From the NCBI RefSeq assembly GCF_001021385.1, contig NZ_CP011773.1, positions 3,224,001 to 3,288,000 on the forward strand: 64,000 bases of DNA, written 5' to 3'. This stretch comes from Mycobacterium sp. EPa45. GTDB taxonomy: Bacteria; Actinomycetota; Actinomycetes; Mycobacteriales; Mycobacteriaceae. The position numbers and the translations under genes are program-made. Shown here piece by piece: positions 8,033-16,201 of the stretch (within the stretch, counting starts at the first letter, position 1; the number at the start of each line of letters is the position of its first letter). The notes under the pieces are model-generated. The model was given only the letters and a program-made list of their open reading frames with translations. It was not told the origin of the DNA and did no database searches.

Positions 8033-9348
8033 TGGAGACGATTGGTTCCACGACAGCGTCCGCAGCGACAATAGACTCGTCCGCGTTCTACGACGAGGCG
8101 GTGTACCAGCGCGAACTCGAGGTCGTCTTCAAGCGTTCATGGCTTTTCGTCGGCCATGAGTCGATGATTCCCAACCCCGGCGATTTCCGCACAACCTATA
8201 TGGCCGACGACGCCGTAATCGTTTGCCGGGACAAGGCATCTAATGTTCGTGTGCTGCTGAACAAGTGCCGGCATCGGGGCAATAAAGTCTGTCAGTTCGA
8301 CAAGGGCAACGCGAACATCTTTCGCTGTAGCTACCACGGCTGGAGTTACGACACCGCTGGACGACTGCGCAGTGTTCCGCTCAGCGACAGCGTCTACGGG
8401 CCGCAGTTCGACAAGTCCAGCATGGGTCTGGTGTCTCCGCGGGTGGCTACGCACAAAGGCCTCATCTTTGCGTGCTGGGATGACTCGGCGCCGCCGCTGA
8501 GAGAATATCTCGGTGAGGATCTGCTGTGGTACCTCGACAACTTCTTACTCGGTACCGACCCCAAGGGCCTGCAGGTCGTTCCGGGTTTGCATCGCTATCT
8601 CATGCCTGTCAACTGGAAGTTGTTGGCCGAGAACTTCGGCGGCGACCAATACCATTTCGCAGCCACTCACGGATCGGTGGCCGCACTATCGAACGCCGGG
8701 CAGACGGCCCGCATTGACTTTTCGATCGACAAGGGGCAGCACTACAGTGTGGTCCTCAATGGCTGCGCGCCCCATGGATTGCTGCAGCTCGCAATCGGTG
8801 ACAATTTCTACCAGGATGATCTCGCCCATGCGGAGACGCTCGGTTCGGAAGTGGTCGACTGGCTAACCGAACGACAGCGCCGACAGAATGAGCGCTTGGG
8901 CACATACCCTGTGCAGCCCTACAGTTTTCATGTCGCCAATATCTTCCCGAACTTCAGCATGATCGGCATGGGCACAGCCTTTTATGGGCGGGGATTCATT
9001 ATGTGGCAGCCTCGCGGGCCTCGGTTGACTGAGGTTTGGGAGTGGTGCCTGGTGGAAAATTCCGCGCCCCGCGCGGCCAAGGAGCGCATGGTCTTCGTCT
9101 TGAGTCAGCGGCAATCAGCGGCCGGTCTCGTGACCCCCGACGATCACGAGAATTTCGAACGACTTTCCGACGCCCTCGCTACGGGAGTCGCCCGGGATGT
9201 GCCGTTCAACTACTCGCTCGGCGAGGACGTCGAACCGTTGGACTCGCTAATTACCGAATTACCCGGCAACGTCAGACCGCAGATCAGCGAAAGCTACCAG
9301 CGTGAGTTCTATCGGCACTGGCGCCGAGCTATGACTGAACCGGTCTAA
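8032..9348 (+). CDS. Rieske ring-hydroxylating dioxygenase, alpha subunit
   Basis: The product is 438 residues from ATG 8032, overlapping the hydrolase stop. Rieske [2Fe-2S] ligands are KCRHRG (C79, H81) and CSYHGW (C99, H102). Mononuclear iron ligands are in ENFGGDQYHFAATH (H208, H213), with the bridging Asp in the same motif and the third ligand probably in DDHENFERL (~365). It is the catalytic oxygenase component that adds O2 across an aromatic ring to give a cis-diol. Neighbours (MocA dehydrogenase, LigB dioxygenase, class II aldolase) suggest an aryl-carboxylate substrate. No reductase or ferredoxin lies in this operon, so electrons must come from elsewhere. Confidence 0.9.
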   Translation: METIGSTTASAATIDSSAFYDEAVYQRELEVVFKRSWLFVGHESMIPNPGDFRTTYMADDAVIVCRDKASNVRVLLNKCRHRGNKVCQFDKGNANIFRCSYHGWSYDTAGRLRSVPLSDSVYGPQFDKSSMGLVSPRVATHKGLIFACWDDSAPPLREYLGEDLLWYLDNFLLGTDPKGLQVVPGLHRYLMPVNWKLLAENFGGDQYHFAATHGSVAALSNAGQTARIDFSIDKGQHYSVVLNGCAPHGLLQLAIGDNFYQDDLAHAETLGSEVVDWLTERQRRQNERLGTYPVQPYSFHVANIFPNFSMIGMGTAFYGRGFIMWQPRGPRLTEVWEWCLVENSAPRAAKERMVFVLSQRQSAAGLVTPDDHENFERLSDALATGVARDVPFNYSLGEDVEPLDSLITELPGNVRPQISESYQREFYRHWRRAMTEPV

Positions 9349-9350
9349 TC

Positions 9351-9863
9351 ATGAAGAACAGCCCTTTGGACGTCGAACTGCGGCTGCGGATACATGAATT
9401 CTACGCGCGCGAGACCATGCTTCTCGATGATGTGCGGCTGAACGAATGGCTGGAGCTGCTGGCAGAGGACGTCAAATACACGATGCCGTTCCCAGAGTCC
9501 AGCACGCATCCGGAGGACGATGACGACGGCCTACCGCCGTTTCTGCTATTCAACGACGACTACGAGTCGTTGAAGCTCAGAATCAGCCGACTCGACACCG
9601 GGCTCGCCCCGGGAGAGACACCACGCACGATCACCCAGCGTGTAGTCAGCGACATCCTGGTCACCGATGTGTCCGACGACGAGGTGGGCGTGCGGTCCAG
9701 CGTCATAGTCTTTCTCGTGCGCCATGGACGCCACGAGTGCTTTTTCATCGGCAAACGACAGGATGTTCTCCGGATCGATGAACACGCGGGTCTGCTGCTG
9801 GCCGCCCGCGTCATCACGCTGGCCCACAGCGTTCTCCCACGAGCGATTTCGATCTTCTTCTAA
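9351..9863 (+). CDS. ring-hydroxylating dioxygenase, beta subunit
   Basis: The 170-residue protein has the SnoaL/NTF2-like cone fold of dioxygenase small subunits: FYARETMLLDDVRLNEWLEL (~13-32), then LLAEDVKYTMP, and a hydrophobic C-terminus ending ISIFF. It starts 3 bases after the alpha stop. It is structural in the alpha3beta3 hexamer and carries no cofactor. The insertion SSTHPEDDDDGLP near residue 48 is unusually acidic. Confidence 0.88.
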   Translation: MKNSPLDVELRLRIHEFYARETMLLDDVRLNEWLELLAEDVKYTMPFPESSTHPEDDDDGLPPFLLFNDDYESLKLRISRLDTGLAPGETPRTITQRVVSDILVTDVSDDEVGVRSSVIVFLVRHGRHECFFIGKRQDVLRIDEHAGLLLAARVITLAHSVLPRAISIFF

Positions 9864-9900
9864 TACGCGAGTTGACAATCAACCATCAGATAGGGCGCTC

Positions 9901-11130
9901 ATGACAGATGTCGCTTCACGCGAGCTGGGCCTAGGATTTCTCGGAATCGGTCAGGCCGTCGCCAGGATTTTTCAGCAGTACCCCGACATGTCGTCGCTGC
10001 CGTATCGGATTGTGGCGGCGGCTGATACCCGATCCCACTCTCTCGCCCGCTTCGCCACCGAGTTCGCAGGCCGCACCTACACTGACGCAGAGCAATTGTG
10101 CGCCGACCCGAGCGTGGACGTCGTCTACATCGCTACTCCTCCGGAACTGCATCGGGACCATGCCTTGATGGCCGCGCACTACGGCAAACACATGATCGTC
10201 GAAAAGCCGTTGGCCATGTCGGTCGACGAGTGCACGCAGATGGTCGATGCGGCAGACGCTGCAGGCGTGAAACTGATGGCTGGCCATACACACAGTTTTG
10301 ACGCGCCGGTGCGGGCCATGGCCGAACTGGTACGCAGCGGCGAGCTTGGCGAGTTGCTGATGGTAAACACCTGGAACTTCAACGACTTCAACCGCCGACC
10401 GTGGCCGACCTCGGAGTTGCGTTCGACTGACGGGCCCGTTCTCAACCAAGGACCCCACCAGGTCGATGTTGTACGGCAGATAGCCGGCGGTTTGGTCAGC
10501 ACTGTGCGTGCGTCGACAATTTGGGACGACGTCCGGGAATGCGTCGGCGGGTACACCTGCCACCTCGAATTCCAATCGGGGGTGTCGGCCACCCTCGCCT
10601 ATGATGCGAGGGCGTTTTTCGATGTCGCGGAGTTGCATTCCTGGGTGGCAGAGGACGGCGGCCGACGCAGCCCACTTGCAAACCAGCGGGTCGCCCGCAA
10701 CTTCGCTGAGCTCAGCCGGAATTCTGACCAACTCGAATCGGCGCTGGAGGCGCAGAAGGAGCAGGGCCGCTACGGCGCTGCGACGGCAACCGAAGAGTCG
10801 CAGGAGCTTTGGGGTTACTCCGCCCCGGGCGAGATCGTGCACCACCCCTACTTCGGCCTCACTGTGGTCAGCTGCCAACACGGCGCAATCAGACAGTCGC
10901 CGGACGGTCTATTCGTCTACGGGCAGAACGGATTGCACGAGATACCGGTCGCCCACACGATGCGTGGGAGGGCCGCCGAGTTGGCTGAACTACATCAAGC
11001 GATCACCCAAGACCGTCCTGTGCAGCACGACGGCCGATGGGGCCGCGCCACCCTGGAAGTGTGTTTCGCCATCCTGCAGTCAGCCCGCGAAGCGCGCGAA
11101 GTCGTTGTCTCCCAGCAGGTTGCGGTTTGA
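9901..11130 (+). CDS. Gfo/Idh/MocA-family oxidoreductase (dihydrodiol dehydrogenase candidate)
   Basis: The product is 409 residues from ATG 9901. The N-terminal Rossmann domain reads LGFLGIGQAVARIF, and YIATPPELHRDHA leads to the signature VEKPLAM (catalytic Lys ~100). The C-terminal alpha/beta domain contains GPVLNQGPHQVDVVRQ (~180). Pht4-type enzymes of this family oxidise cis-dihydrodiols of phthalate, and the position between a Rieske pair and a LigB dioxygenase suggests the same job here, producing a catechol-type product. That role is inferred from context; family members use many sugar and diol substrates. Confidence 0.82.
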   Translation: MTDVASRELGLGFLGIGQAVARIFQQYPDMSSLPYRIVAAADTRSHSLARFATEFAGRTYTDAEQLCADPSVDVVYIATPPELHRDHALMAAHYGKHMIVEKPLAMSVDECTQMVDAADAAGVKLMAGHTHSFDAPVRAMAELVRSGELGELLMVNTWNFNDFNRRPWPTSELRSTDGPVLNQGPHQVDVVRQIAGGLVSTVRASTIWDDVRECVGGYTCHLEFQSGVSATLAYDARAFFDVAELHSWVAEDGGRRSPLANQRVARNFAELSRNSDQLESALEAQKEQGRYGAATATEESQELWGYSAPGEIVHHPYFGLTVVSCQHGAIRQSPDGLFVYGQNGLHEIPVAHTMRGRAAELAELHQAITQDRPVQHDGRWGRATLEVCFAILQSAREAREVVVSQQVAV

Positions 11131-11145
11131 GCCAGAGGAGCTGTC

Positions 11146-12117
11146 GTGGGTGAAATCGTAGCGGGATACGCGTCCTCCCATGCCTTCACTTTCATCCCGC
11201 CCGGCCGCTGGGAAGGCTTCCGGACCAAGAACCGGCAGAATTACGCACTGCGTCACGGCAAGACACCACCTGACCCTGCGGGGAGATACGAAGAACCATT
11301 CGAAGCCGCCGCGGCGCGTTACGCGCACATTGAGAACGGGCTACAACGATTACGGGACAACATCAGACGTGACCGACTGGATTGTCTGATCATCATCGGT
11401 GATGACCAAAACGAAAACTTCGACGGATCGGCACTGCCCCAGATAGCCATCCACACCGGAGAAGGGTTCATCGTGTCTGACCGATTCCTGCCGGCCTCCC
11501 GGCCCTGGAAGAGTTCGCCCGAACTCAGTAAGGATCTGAGTGCGCATACCGTCGAGGCCGGGTTCGACGTCACCGCAGTCACCGATTTTCGTGACAGCAC
11601 CTTGCACTCACACGCACACGGCGAAATCGTGGCAAACATCCTCCGAGACAACCCAATCCCGGTCGTCTTGGTGTTCCTCAATGCTGTGCATACACCGTCG
11701 TTATCCCCGAAACGGTGCTTCGCTCTCGGCCGCGCAATCGCCGACGCCGTGCGGTCACGCCGCCCAGCAGGCGAGCGGATAGGTCTCTACGCCTCCGGTG
11801 GGCTGTCACACTTCACTGCCGGCTATCCGTGGGCGGCCTACCATGGGCCGCACGTCCACGGCTCCATTGACGTCGAGTTCGATCACCGTACTCTTGAGTT
11901 CCTTTCTTCCGGAAATGGTTTCGAGCTGAGTAACCTGACCAGCGAGGACCTGCTCAACAGTGGCAACATCGAGCTGAGATCCTGGATATGCGCCGTCGGC
12001 GGCGTCGGCGACAACACCCCGTGGGCGAGCGTCTACGAGCCGATCCCCCGCGCCCTGATGGGAATGGCCGTCGCGTGGACTGATGGGCACCCGGATCATG
12101 TCTCCCCTCAGGCGTGA
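11146..12117 (+). CDS. LigB-type extradiol ring-cleavage dioxygenase
   Basis: The product is 323 residues from GTG 11146, with AGAGGAG well placed upstream. Landmarks of the class III extradiol (LigB/PcpA-like) fold are YASSHAFTF (first His ~13), IIGDDQNENF (~80), HAHGEIVANIL (~160), YASGGLSHFTAGYP (catalytic His ~217) and ELRSWICAVG (~280). It is an Fe(II)-dependent meta-cleaving enzyme for protocatechuate-like or other carboxylated diols. It follows the MocA dehydrogenase by 15 bases in the same operon. The 410 bp after it hold no gene but contain a promoter and operator. Confidence 0.85.
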   Translation: MGEIVAGYASSHAFTFIPPGRWEGFRTKNRQNYALRHGKTPPDPAGRYEEPFEAAAARYAHIENGLQRLRDNIRRDRLDCLIIIGDDQNENFDGSALPQIAIHTGEGFIVSDRFLPASRPWKSSPELSKDLSAHTVEAGFDVTAVTDFRDSTLHSHAHGEIVANILRDNPIPVVLVFLNAVHTPSLSPKRCFALGRAIADAVRSRRPAGERIGLYASGGLSHFTAGYPWAAYHGPHVHGSIDVEFDHRTLEFLSSGNGFELSNLTSEDLLNSGNIELRSWICAVGGVGDNTPWASVYEPIPRALMGMAVAWTDGHPDHVSPQA

Positions 12118-12274
12118 ACACGCACTCCCAATGGCGAATTGAAGCCGGGGCAGATCTGCTGACACGGCGGGTGTGTCCTCATCGGTCGCCCGATCGCCCG
12201 GTGGACGCTTGTTCAGGAGCCCAACACGATGTTCGTCGGCGGCTTGTCGACCAGTCGACGACGGCCTTACTCCG

Positions 12275-12317
12275 TTGACTCAACGGCACGGAAACCCATA
12301 ATCTCTGTACAACAGAG
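12275..12317 (+). promoter_or_regulatory. sigma-70-like promoter with CTCTG-N5-CAGAG operator (site 1)
   Basis: TTGACT (12275-12280), a 16-bp spacer and CATAAT (12297-12302) are followed directly by the 15-bp palindrome CTCTGTACAACAGAG (12303-12317; 6-bp perfect arms, 3-bp spacer). The 30-bp block 12295-12324 matches the reverse complement of 63861-63890 at 25 positions. The repeat would cover the transcription start, as expected for a repressor site. The decarboxylase/aldolase gene begins 210 bases downstream, leaving a ~200-nt leader in which nothing else was seen. Confidence 0.7.
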
Positions 12318-12527
12318 TTGATTTCACCAAGAAGATGTCTGGGCGCTTGAGTTCAGGCACCGAACCGCGGCGTAGCCGGTGATCACTTCGCAGTGGGGGC
12401 GTCGGCTGATCGGCGCCGATGATTCCTGCACTGGTGTCGCCCAACAGGTTCATCGTGGCGCCCCTTGCGCTTCGGTGCCCACAGCAACCGCCGACCAACG
12501 CAGACGGACGAGAAGGAAGTGAGACCG

Positions 12528-13277
12528 ATGACCTCCACCGCTTCGGGAACGGGATTCGACCCTGAACGAAAGGCGATCGCGCTTGCTTGCCGCGTCCTTG
12601 CGGCGCGCGACTTGGCGCCAGGCGTCCTCGGCCACATCAGTCTGCGCGTCGACGACGATCGGCTGCTGATCCGATGCCGCGGTCCCCGGGAGCAAGGGCT
12701 GGCATTCACCACCGCAGAGGACATCCGTTTGGTCACGGTGGACGGTACCGAGGGTGCCACAGGAGAACTCGATGGCGGTTACCAGCCTCCGAACGAGTTG
12801 CCGCTGCACACCGAGGTACTTCGCGCCCGAAGCGATATCAATGCTGTGGTGCATGCGCACCCCGCGGCGGTAGTTGCCGCCGATCTCGCCGGTCTAGCTG
12901 TCCGACCGATTGTCGGAGCGTTCGACATCCCTGGTTTTCGGCTTGCCGCGGGTGGCGTGCCCGTGTATCCGCGGGGAGTGTTGTTGCGAAATCGGCAACT
13001 CGCCCAGGAAATGGTTGCTGCCATGGGCCGCCGACCTGTGGTCATTCTCCGGGCGCACGGTCTGACTAGCGTTGCCGAAACTGTGGAGCGGGCGGTGATG
13101 CAGGCGATCAGCGTCGACACCATCTCGCGTTTGTCGCTTCAGATCGCTTCTGCGGGTGGCACTCTGGCTGACCTGACAGACGATGACGCAGCAGAGCTTC
13201 CTGATCTCGGTAGCGCACTGAACGACACCATCGCATGGCGTCATGAGCTCGGGCGCCTGGAAAACCATCGGTCCTAG
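12528..13277 (+). CDS. class II aldolase/adducin-family protein (decarboxylase or aldolase)
   Basis: The product is 249 residues from ATG 12528, with AAGGAAG upstream. It has the L-fuculose-phosphate-aldolase fold: GHISLRVDDD (~35), PPNELPLHTEVLRAR (~85-99, catalytic acid and metal-site region), VVHAHPAAVVAAD (zinc histidines ~107/109) and ILRAHGLTSV (third His ~175). Aromatic-pathway members (PhtC/PadC-type, CmtD) decarboxylate dihydroxyphthalates or meta-cleavage products. That is the favoured role here, beside a LigB dioxygenase and C-C hydrolase. It is the last plus-strand gene, and a MarR gene converges on it from the other side. Confidence 0.8.
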   Translation: MTSTASGTGFDPERKAIALACRVLAARDLAPGVLGHISLRVDDDRLLIRCRGPREQGLAFTTAEDIRLVTVDGTEGATGELDGGYQPPNELPLHTEVLRARSDINAVVHAHPAAVVAADLAGLAVRPIVGAFDIPGFRLAAGGVPVYPRGVLLRNRQLAQEMVAAMGRRPVVILRAHGLTSVAETVERAVMQAISVDTISRLSLQIASAGGTLADLTDDDAAELPDLGSALNDTIAWRHELGRLENHRS

Positions 13278-13384
13278 AGAGTTCTGCCGACCCAACTGGC
13301 GCCGCCACGCTGCCCCGAGCTGGTGGTGCGAGGCACTCCGGCGCTGATATCGCGTTGCGGCGGTTAAGAATAGGGCATTCTCGG

Positions 13385-13948
13385 CTATGGCGTGGTTTGG
13401 CCCGCGACGGCCGACGATAACGAGCTGCGGATCGACTTTTGCGTGTCGGACGGATACGCCTCCAGGCAATCGATGAGCTCATTCAGTCGTGCTAGCAACT
13501 GCTGTCTGTTTCGCGGTTTGATACTGGCAAAGACTGTCTGAAGGAAGTCATAATGACCGGGCAGAAACTCGGTCAAGAACTGATTGCCCTTCTTCGATAT
13601 GGCGACCACCACAGAGCGTCGATCGCGGGGATTTACCTTGCGCGTGACAAAGCCTGCCTTGGTCAGGCTGTCGACGACACCCGTCAGACTGGCTTGGCGT
13701 ACGGAAATGGCGTCTGCTAGTGCGCCCATCGTGATCGGCCCCTCGGCCCGCTTGAGGACGGTGAGGACGTTGAACTGGCTCATCGAAAGGTCGACCGGAG
13801 CCAACTCCTCGGCGGCGACTCGACCGAACGCCGTGACGGCACGGTAGAGCGCGAGCGGTAACGCCAGCGACGACGGGTCGTAGTCCGGTCCTGCTTCGCG
13901 GGTCTTGGCAGCGACCTGTGCGGCCATCGTCAAATTCTCGGTACTCAT
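13385..13948 (-). CDS. MarR-family transcriptional regulator
   Basis: The product is 187 residues from ATG 13948 (MSTENLTMAAQVAAKTREAG); an in-frame start at 13984 is less likely. The winged-helix core is clear: LSMSQFNVLTVLKRAEGPIT (~65-84), ALADAISVRQASLTGVVDSL as recognition helix, and VNPRDRRSVVVAISKKG as wing. MarR proteins usually repress catabolic or efflux genes and are released by aromatic ligands. It lies at the 3' end of the minus-strand cluster and is a candidate for binding either the inverted repeat at 15573-15600 or the CTCTG-type operators. Confidence 0.88.
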   Translation of the reverse strand: MSTENLTMAAQVAAKTREAGPDYDPSSLALPLALYRAVTAFGRVAAEELAPVDLSMSQFNVLTVLKRAEGPITMGALADAISVRQASLTGVVDSLTKAGFVTRKVNPRDRRSVVVAISKKGNQFLTEFLPGHYDFLQTVFASIKPRNRQQLLARLNELIDCLEAYPSDTQKSIRSSLSSAVAGQTTP

Positions 13949-14075
13949 GAAGTCCCTTAGCTTTTTGAGTCGTCGGCTGAGCAAGCAGCTTTACCGATGG
14001 TGATCGTACCGGCAGATGAACGGTTGTCTTACTTTCCGTGCGTGAACATTCTGCCGCCTATATGTCACTATCAAT

Positions 14076-14103
14076 ACATCATGGACGCGACATCATGGAC
14101 GCG
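14076..14103. repeat. tandem 14-bp direct repeat upstream of marR
   Basis: ACATCATGGACGCG occurs twice head to tail with no mismatch (14076-14089 and 14090-14103). It lies between the stop of the dehydrogenase gene and the marR start, about 130 bases before marR. ATGT and ACAT half-sites also flank 14062-14079. It may be a regulator-binding site or a replication-slippage duplication. Confidence 0.5.
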
Positions 14104-14111
14104 CCGTCCCG

Positions 14112-15008
14112 TCACGACGTGGGTCCGGCCATGGGAGGCATCGAACGGATTTGTTGAAGGAGTGCCACGCTCTCGGGGTAGGGGCGTTTTCGAAACGGCG
14201 TCGCGCCGACGGTTCGGAAGTAGTCCACCACGACGGCGAGCGTTCTGCTGCGGATACCGGCGGTCGTCGCCATTTTCTCAGCCAGCGCGGAATCTTTTTC
14301 GATGGTGCTCGCCGGCGCGTGGCTACGCACATCGTCGCGGTCGTGCCGGAAGTACGCAGCCGCCGTCCTGAGACCCGAGTCGTCCCCCCCGCTGCACTCC
14401 GCGATGGCATCGGCTACATCGCCTGCCTTCAGCCCAATGGCTTCCGCGATCAACAGTGCTTCCGCTGAGGCGAGGTACGAGCTGTACTTGACATGTTGGT
14501 TGAGCAGTTTGGTGGCGTAGCCGGCGCCTCGGCGCCCGCAGTACACCAGGGTGCGCGACACGGCGGCGAGGACATCAGCATCAGGGCCAAGCACCCCGGG
14601 CGGCCCACCGACCAGAACCGTCATGTTCGGCGCCTTGCGGCTGACGGGGCAGTCCACGAAGCGCCGACCGGTTGCGTCGTACGCCTGGCCGATGATCGCT
14701 GCGACTTGCGGGTCACACGTCGACATATCCAACACGGCAGCCCCTTCGGCAAGGCCGGCGAGGACACCTTGCTCCGATCCGAGCGCTACCTCAAGCACCT
14801 GAGCTGGTCCCGGTAGGACCGTCAAGACGAGGTCACATGCGCCGGCCAACTCTCTTGCGTCCGACGCGGACTCGGCGCCCAGCTCGACAACGGGGCGTAA
14901 CGCGTCGGGCCGAATGTCGTAGCAAATCACCGAATGGTCGGTCGCGAGAAGTGATTCCGCGAGAGCAGAGCCCATACCGCCTAGACCGATCACGCCGACC
15001 CGCCTCAT
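14112..15008 (-). CDS. 3-hydroxyisobutyrate-dehydrogenase-family NAD(P) oxidoreductase
   Basis: The product is 298 residues from ATG 15008. The N-terminal NAD(P) fold begins VGVIGLGGMGSALAESL (GxGxxG). CPVSRKAPNMTVLVGG (~120-135) is the substrate loop, and GAGYATKLLNQ carries the catalytic Lys (~165). The C-terminal helical domain is complete. The family oxidises beta-hydroxyacids such as 3-hydroxyisobutyrate, tartronate semialdehyde or 6-phosphogluconate analogues. In this cluster it may act on a hydroxyacid released from ring or side-chain cleavage; the substrate cannot be told. It is 90 bp downstream of the cupin gene. Confidence 0.82.
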   Translation of the reverse strand: MRRVGVIGLGGMGSALAESLLATDHSVICYDIRPDALRPVVELGAESASDARELAGACDLVLTVLPGPAQVLEVALGSEQGVLAGLAEGAAVLDMSTCDPQVAAIIGQAYDATGRRFVDCPVSRKAPNMTVLVGGPPGVLGPDADVLAAVSRTLVYCGRRGAGYATKLLNQHVKYSSYLASAEALLIAEAIGLKAGDVADAIAECSGGDDSGLRTAAAYFRHDRDDVRSHAPASTIEKDSALAEKMATTAGIRSRTLAVVVDYFRTVGATPFRKRPYPESVALLQQIRSMPPMAGPTS

Positions 15009-15098
15009 GACGCCGCCGGCCCGACACCAGTTTCTGCGCAGGCTGTCAACACTTTTAACATGCGGGACCGTCTGCGTACTGCGAACTCAGGATGACGG

Positions 15099-15542
15099 CT
15101 ATCGCAACGCCGGATCGGCGAACTCGACCCTGTTTCGATTGGCCGCCTCGATGAGGGCTCTCACGTCGCCGGGGCCGTTGGACGTGGCATCCACGTCGGA
15201 GAAGAAATCGAGTGCACCGCCCGGGGTAGACGAGGTCGTGAGCCATCGGGCGCCGTCCGAGCGAACGCGATAGGAGTGCACAACGTCGGCCGGCACCCGA
15301 ATCGCGTCACCCGCCTGCAGGGTGGTTTCTTCTCCGGCGCGGCTCACCCACAGCACGCCCTCGAGCACCACGTAGCTTTCATCCCAGGGGTGCTGGTGCG
15401 GAGGCGGTCCAGATGATTCAGGTGCGCGCACCTCAAACATCTGGTACCCGTCGCCGATCAGAAGCGGGCGCATTTCCTCTGTCATCACTCTGAGGGCGGT
15501 CACATCGTCGGCACGTCGCTGTGGTTCGAGGGAAGTAGACAT
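15099..15542 (-). CDS. small cupin-domain protein
   Basis: The 147-residue single-domain cupin has motif 1 PPHQHPWDESYVVLEGVLWV (~47-66; two His and a Glu as metal ligands) and motif 2 GDAIRVPADVVHSYRVRSDG (~78-97; last His). Such proteins may be dioxygenases, isomerases or ligand sensors. It starts 100 bp after the beta subunit of the upstream Rieske pair and has its own likely promoter with an AT-rich inverted repeat. The function is not assignable from sequence alone. Confidence 0.78.
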   Translation of the reverse strand: MSTSLEPQRRADDVTALRVMTEEMRPLLIGDGYQMFEVRAPESSGPPPHQHPWDESYVVLEGVLWVSRAGEETTLQAGDAIRVPADVVHSYRVRSDGARWLTTSSTPGGALDFFSDVDATSNGPGDVRALIEAANRNRVEFADPALR

Positions 15543-15572
15543 TCGACGGGCCCCTGTTGGTAGGTCGGCAGG

Positions 15573-15618
15573 AAAATATATTTAGGAAACGCTATATTTT
15601 TTGACACTGATGGTCAAG
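15573..15618 (-). promoter_or_regulatory. AT-rich inverted repeat within a putative promoter of the cupin gene
   Basis: AAAATATA (15573-15580) and TATATTTT (15593-15600) form a perfect 8-bp inverted repeat with a 12-nt loop, striking in GC-rich DNA. On the minus strand TTGACC lies at 15618-15613 and TATAGC begins 15 bases downstream, so the repeat overlaps the -10 region. It is a good candidate operator for a MarR-type repressor controlling cupin, dehydrogenase and marR. Confidence 0.5.
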
Positions 15619-15640
15619 GGCCAAAGATTGGGAGGTGTTT

Positions 15641-16201
15641 TCACAGGATGATCGAGAGGTTCTTGGCGAGCAGCACCGCCTGGTCCAGGAGTAGCCGGCG
15701 GCGGCACAGCTGCCAATCGCCAACCACGCTGCGACGCAACCGGTCCCTGCGGCGGCCCACCAGAAAATCGGTTTCATCGGTGACCCGATTCCGGTACACC
15801 AGGAAGCGGCAGCTCACCTCGACTTCTGCGTCTTCTACCGCCTCGATACGCACATTGGTGACGAGGTGTGACACTCGCGATACTGGTTCTTCGGCCCAGT
15901 GCAGTCCCGTCATCAATTGCTCCACCCGCAAAGTGACCGTCTCCTTCCCCTCGTCGAACCAGCAGATGTCGCTACCTTGCTGAGTCTGTTCCAGCTTCGC
16001 GACGTCGTCGTAGGCCACGTTCGTCCGCAGGGGAACGGAATACTCGTAGTCTTCGGTGAGCAGACCGAGCCAATCGCGATAGCGCCGGTCGTCGAGCAGG
16101 TCGGCTTCCCGGTAAAGAAAGTCGGCAATATCGGCCTGCAGCAGCAACTTTTCTACCCGGTCCTGCATCGCGGACACTTCGTCGCCCTTGGCTTCGCTCA
16201 C
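15641..16201 (-). CDS. ring-hydroxylating dioxygenase, beta subunit
   Basis: The product is 186 residues from GTG 16201, whose GTGA overlaps the alpha stop; this coupling decides the start over the longer frame from 16279. The small-subunit pattern is clear: ADIADFLYREADLLDDRRY, WLGLLTEDYEYSVPLR, and the C-terminal LLLDQAVLLAKNLSIIL. It is structural, with no metal ligands. The insert around DDVAKLEQTQQGSD is longer than in the biphenyl/naphthalene types, closer to benzoate/isopropylbenzoate-like small subunits, though that placement is tentative. Confidence 0.87.
   Translation of the reverse strand: MSEAKGDEVSAMQDRVEKLLLQADIADFLYREADLLDDRRYRDWLGLLTEDYEYSVPLRTNVAYDDVAKLEQTQQGSDICWFDEGKETVTLRVEQLMTGLHWAEEPVSRVSHLVTNVRIEAVEDAEVEVSCRFLVYRNRVTDETDFLVGRRRDRLRRSVVGDWQLCRRRLLLDQAVLLAKNLSIIL

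Noticed and set aside
13997..14371. Plus-strand ORF overlapping the 3' end of the dehydrogenase gene
   Set aside because: Composition is Arg/Ser/Pro-rich and lacks any domain; it is opposite a clear 3-hydroxyisobutyrate dehydrogenase fold.
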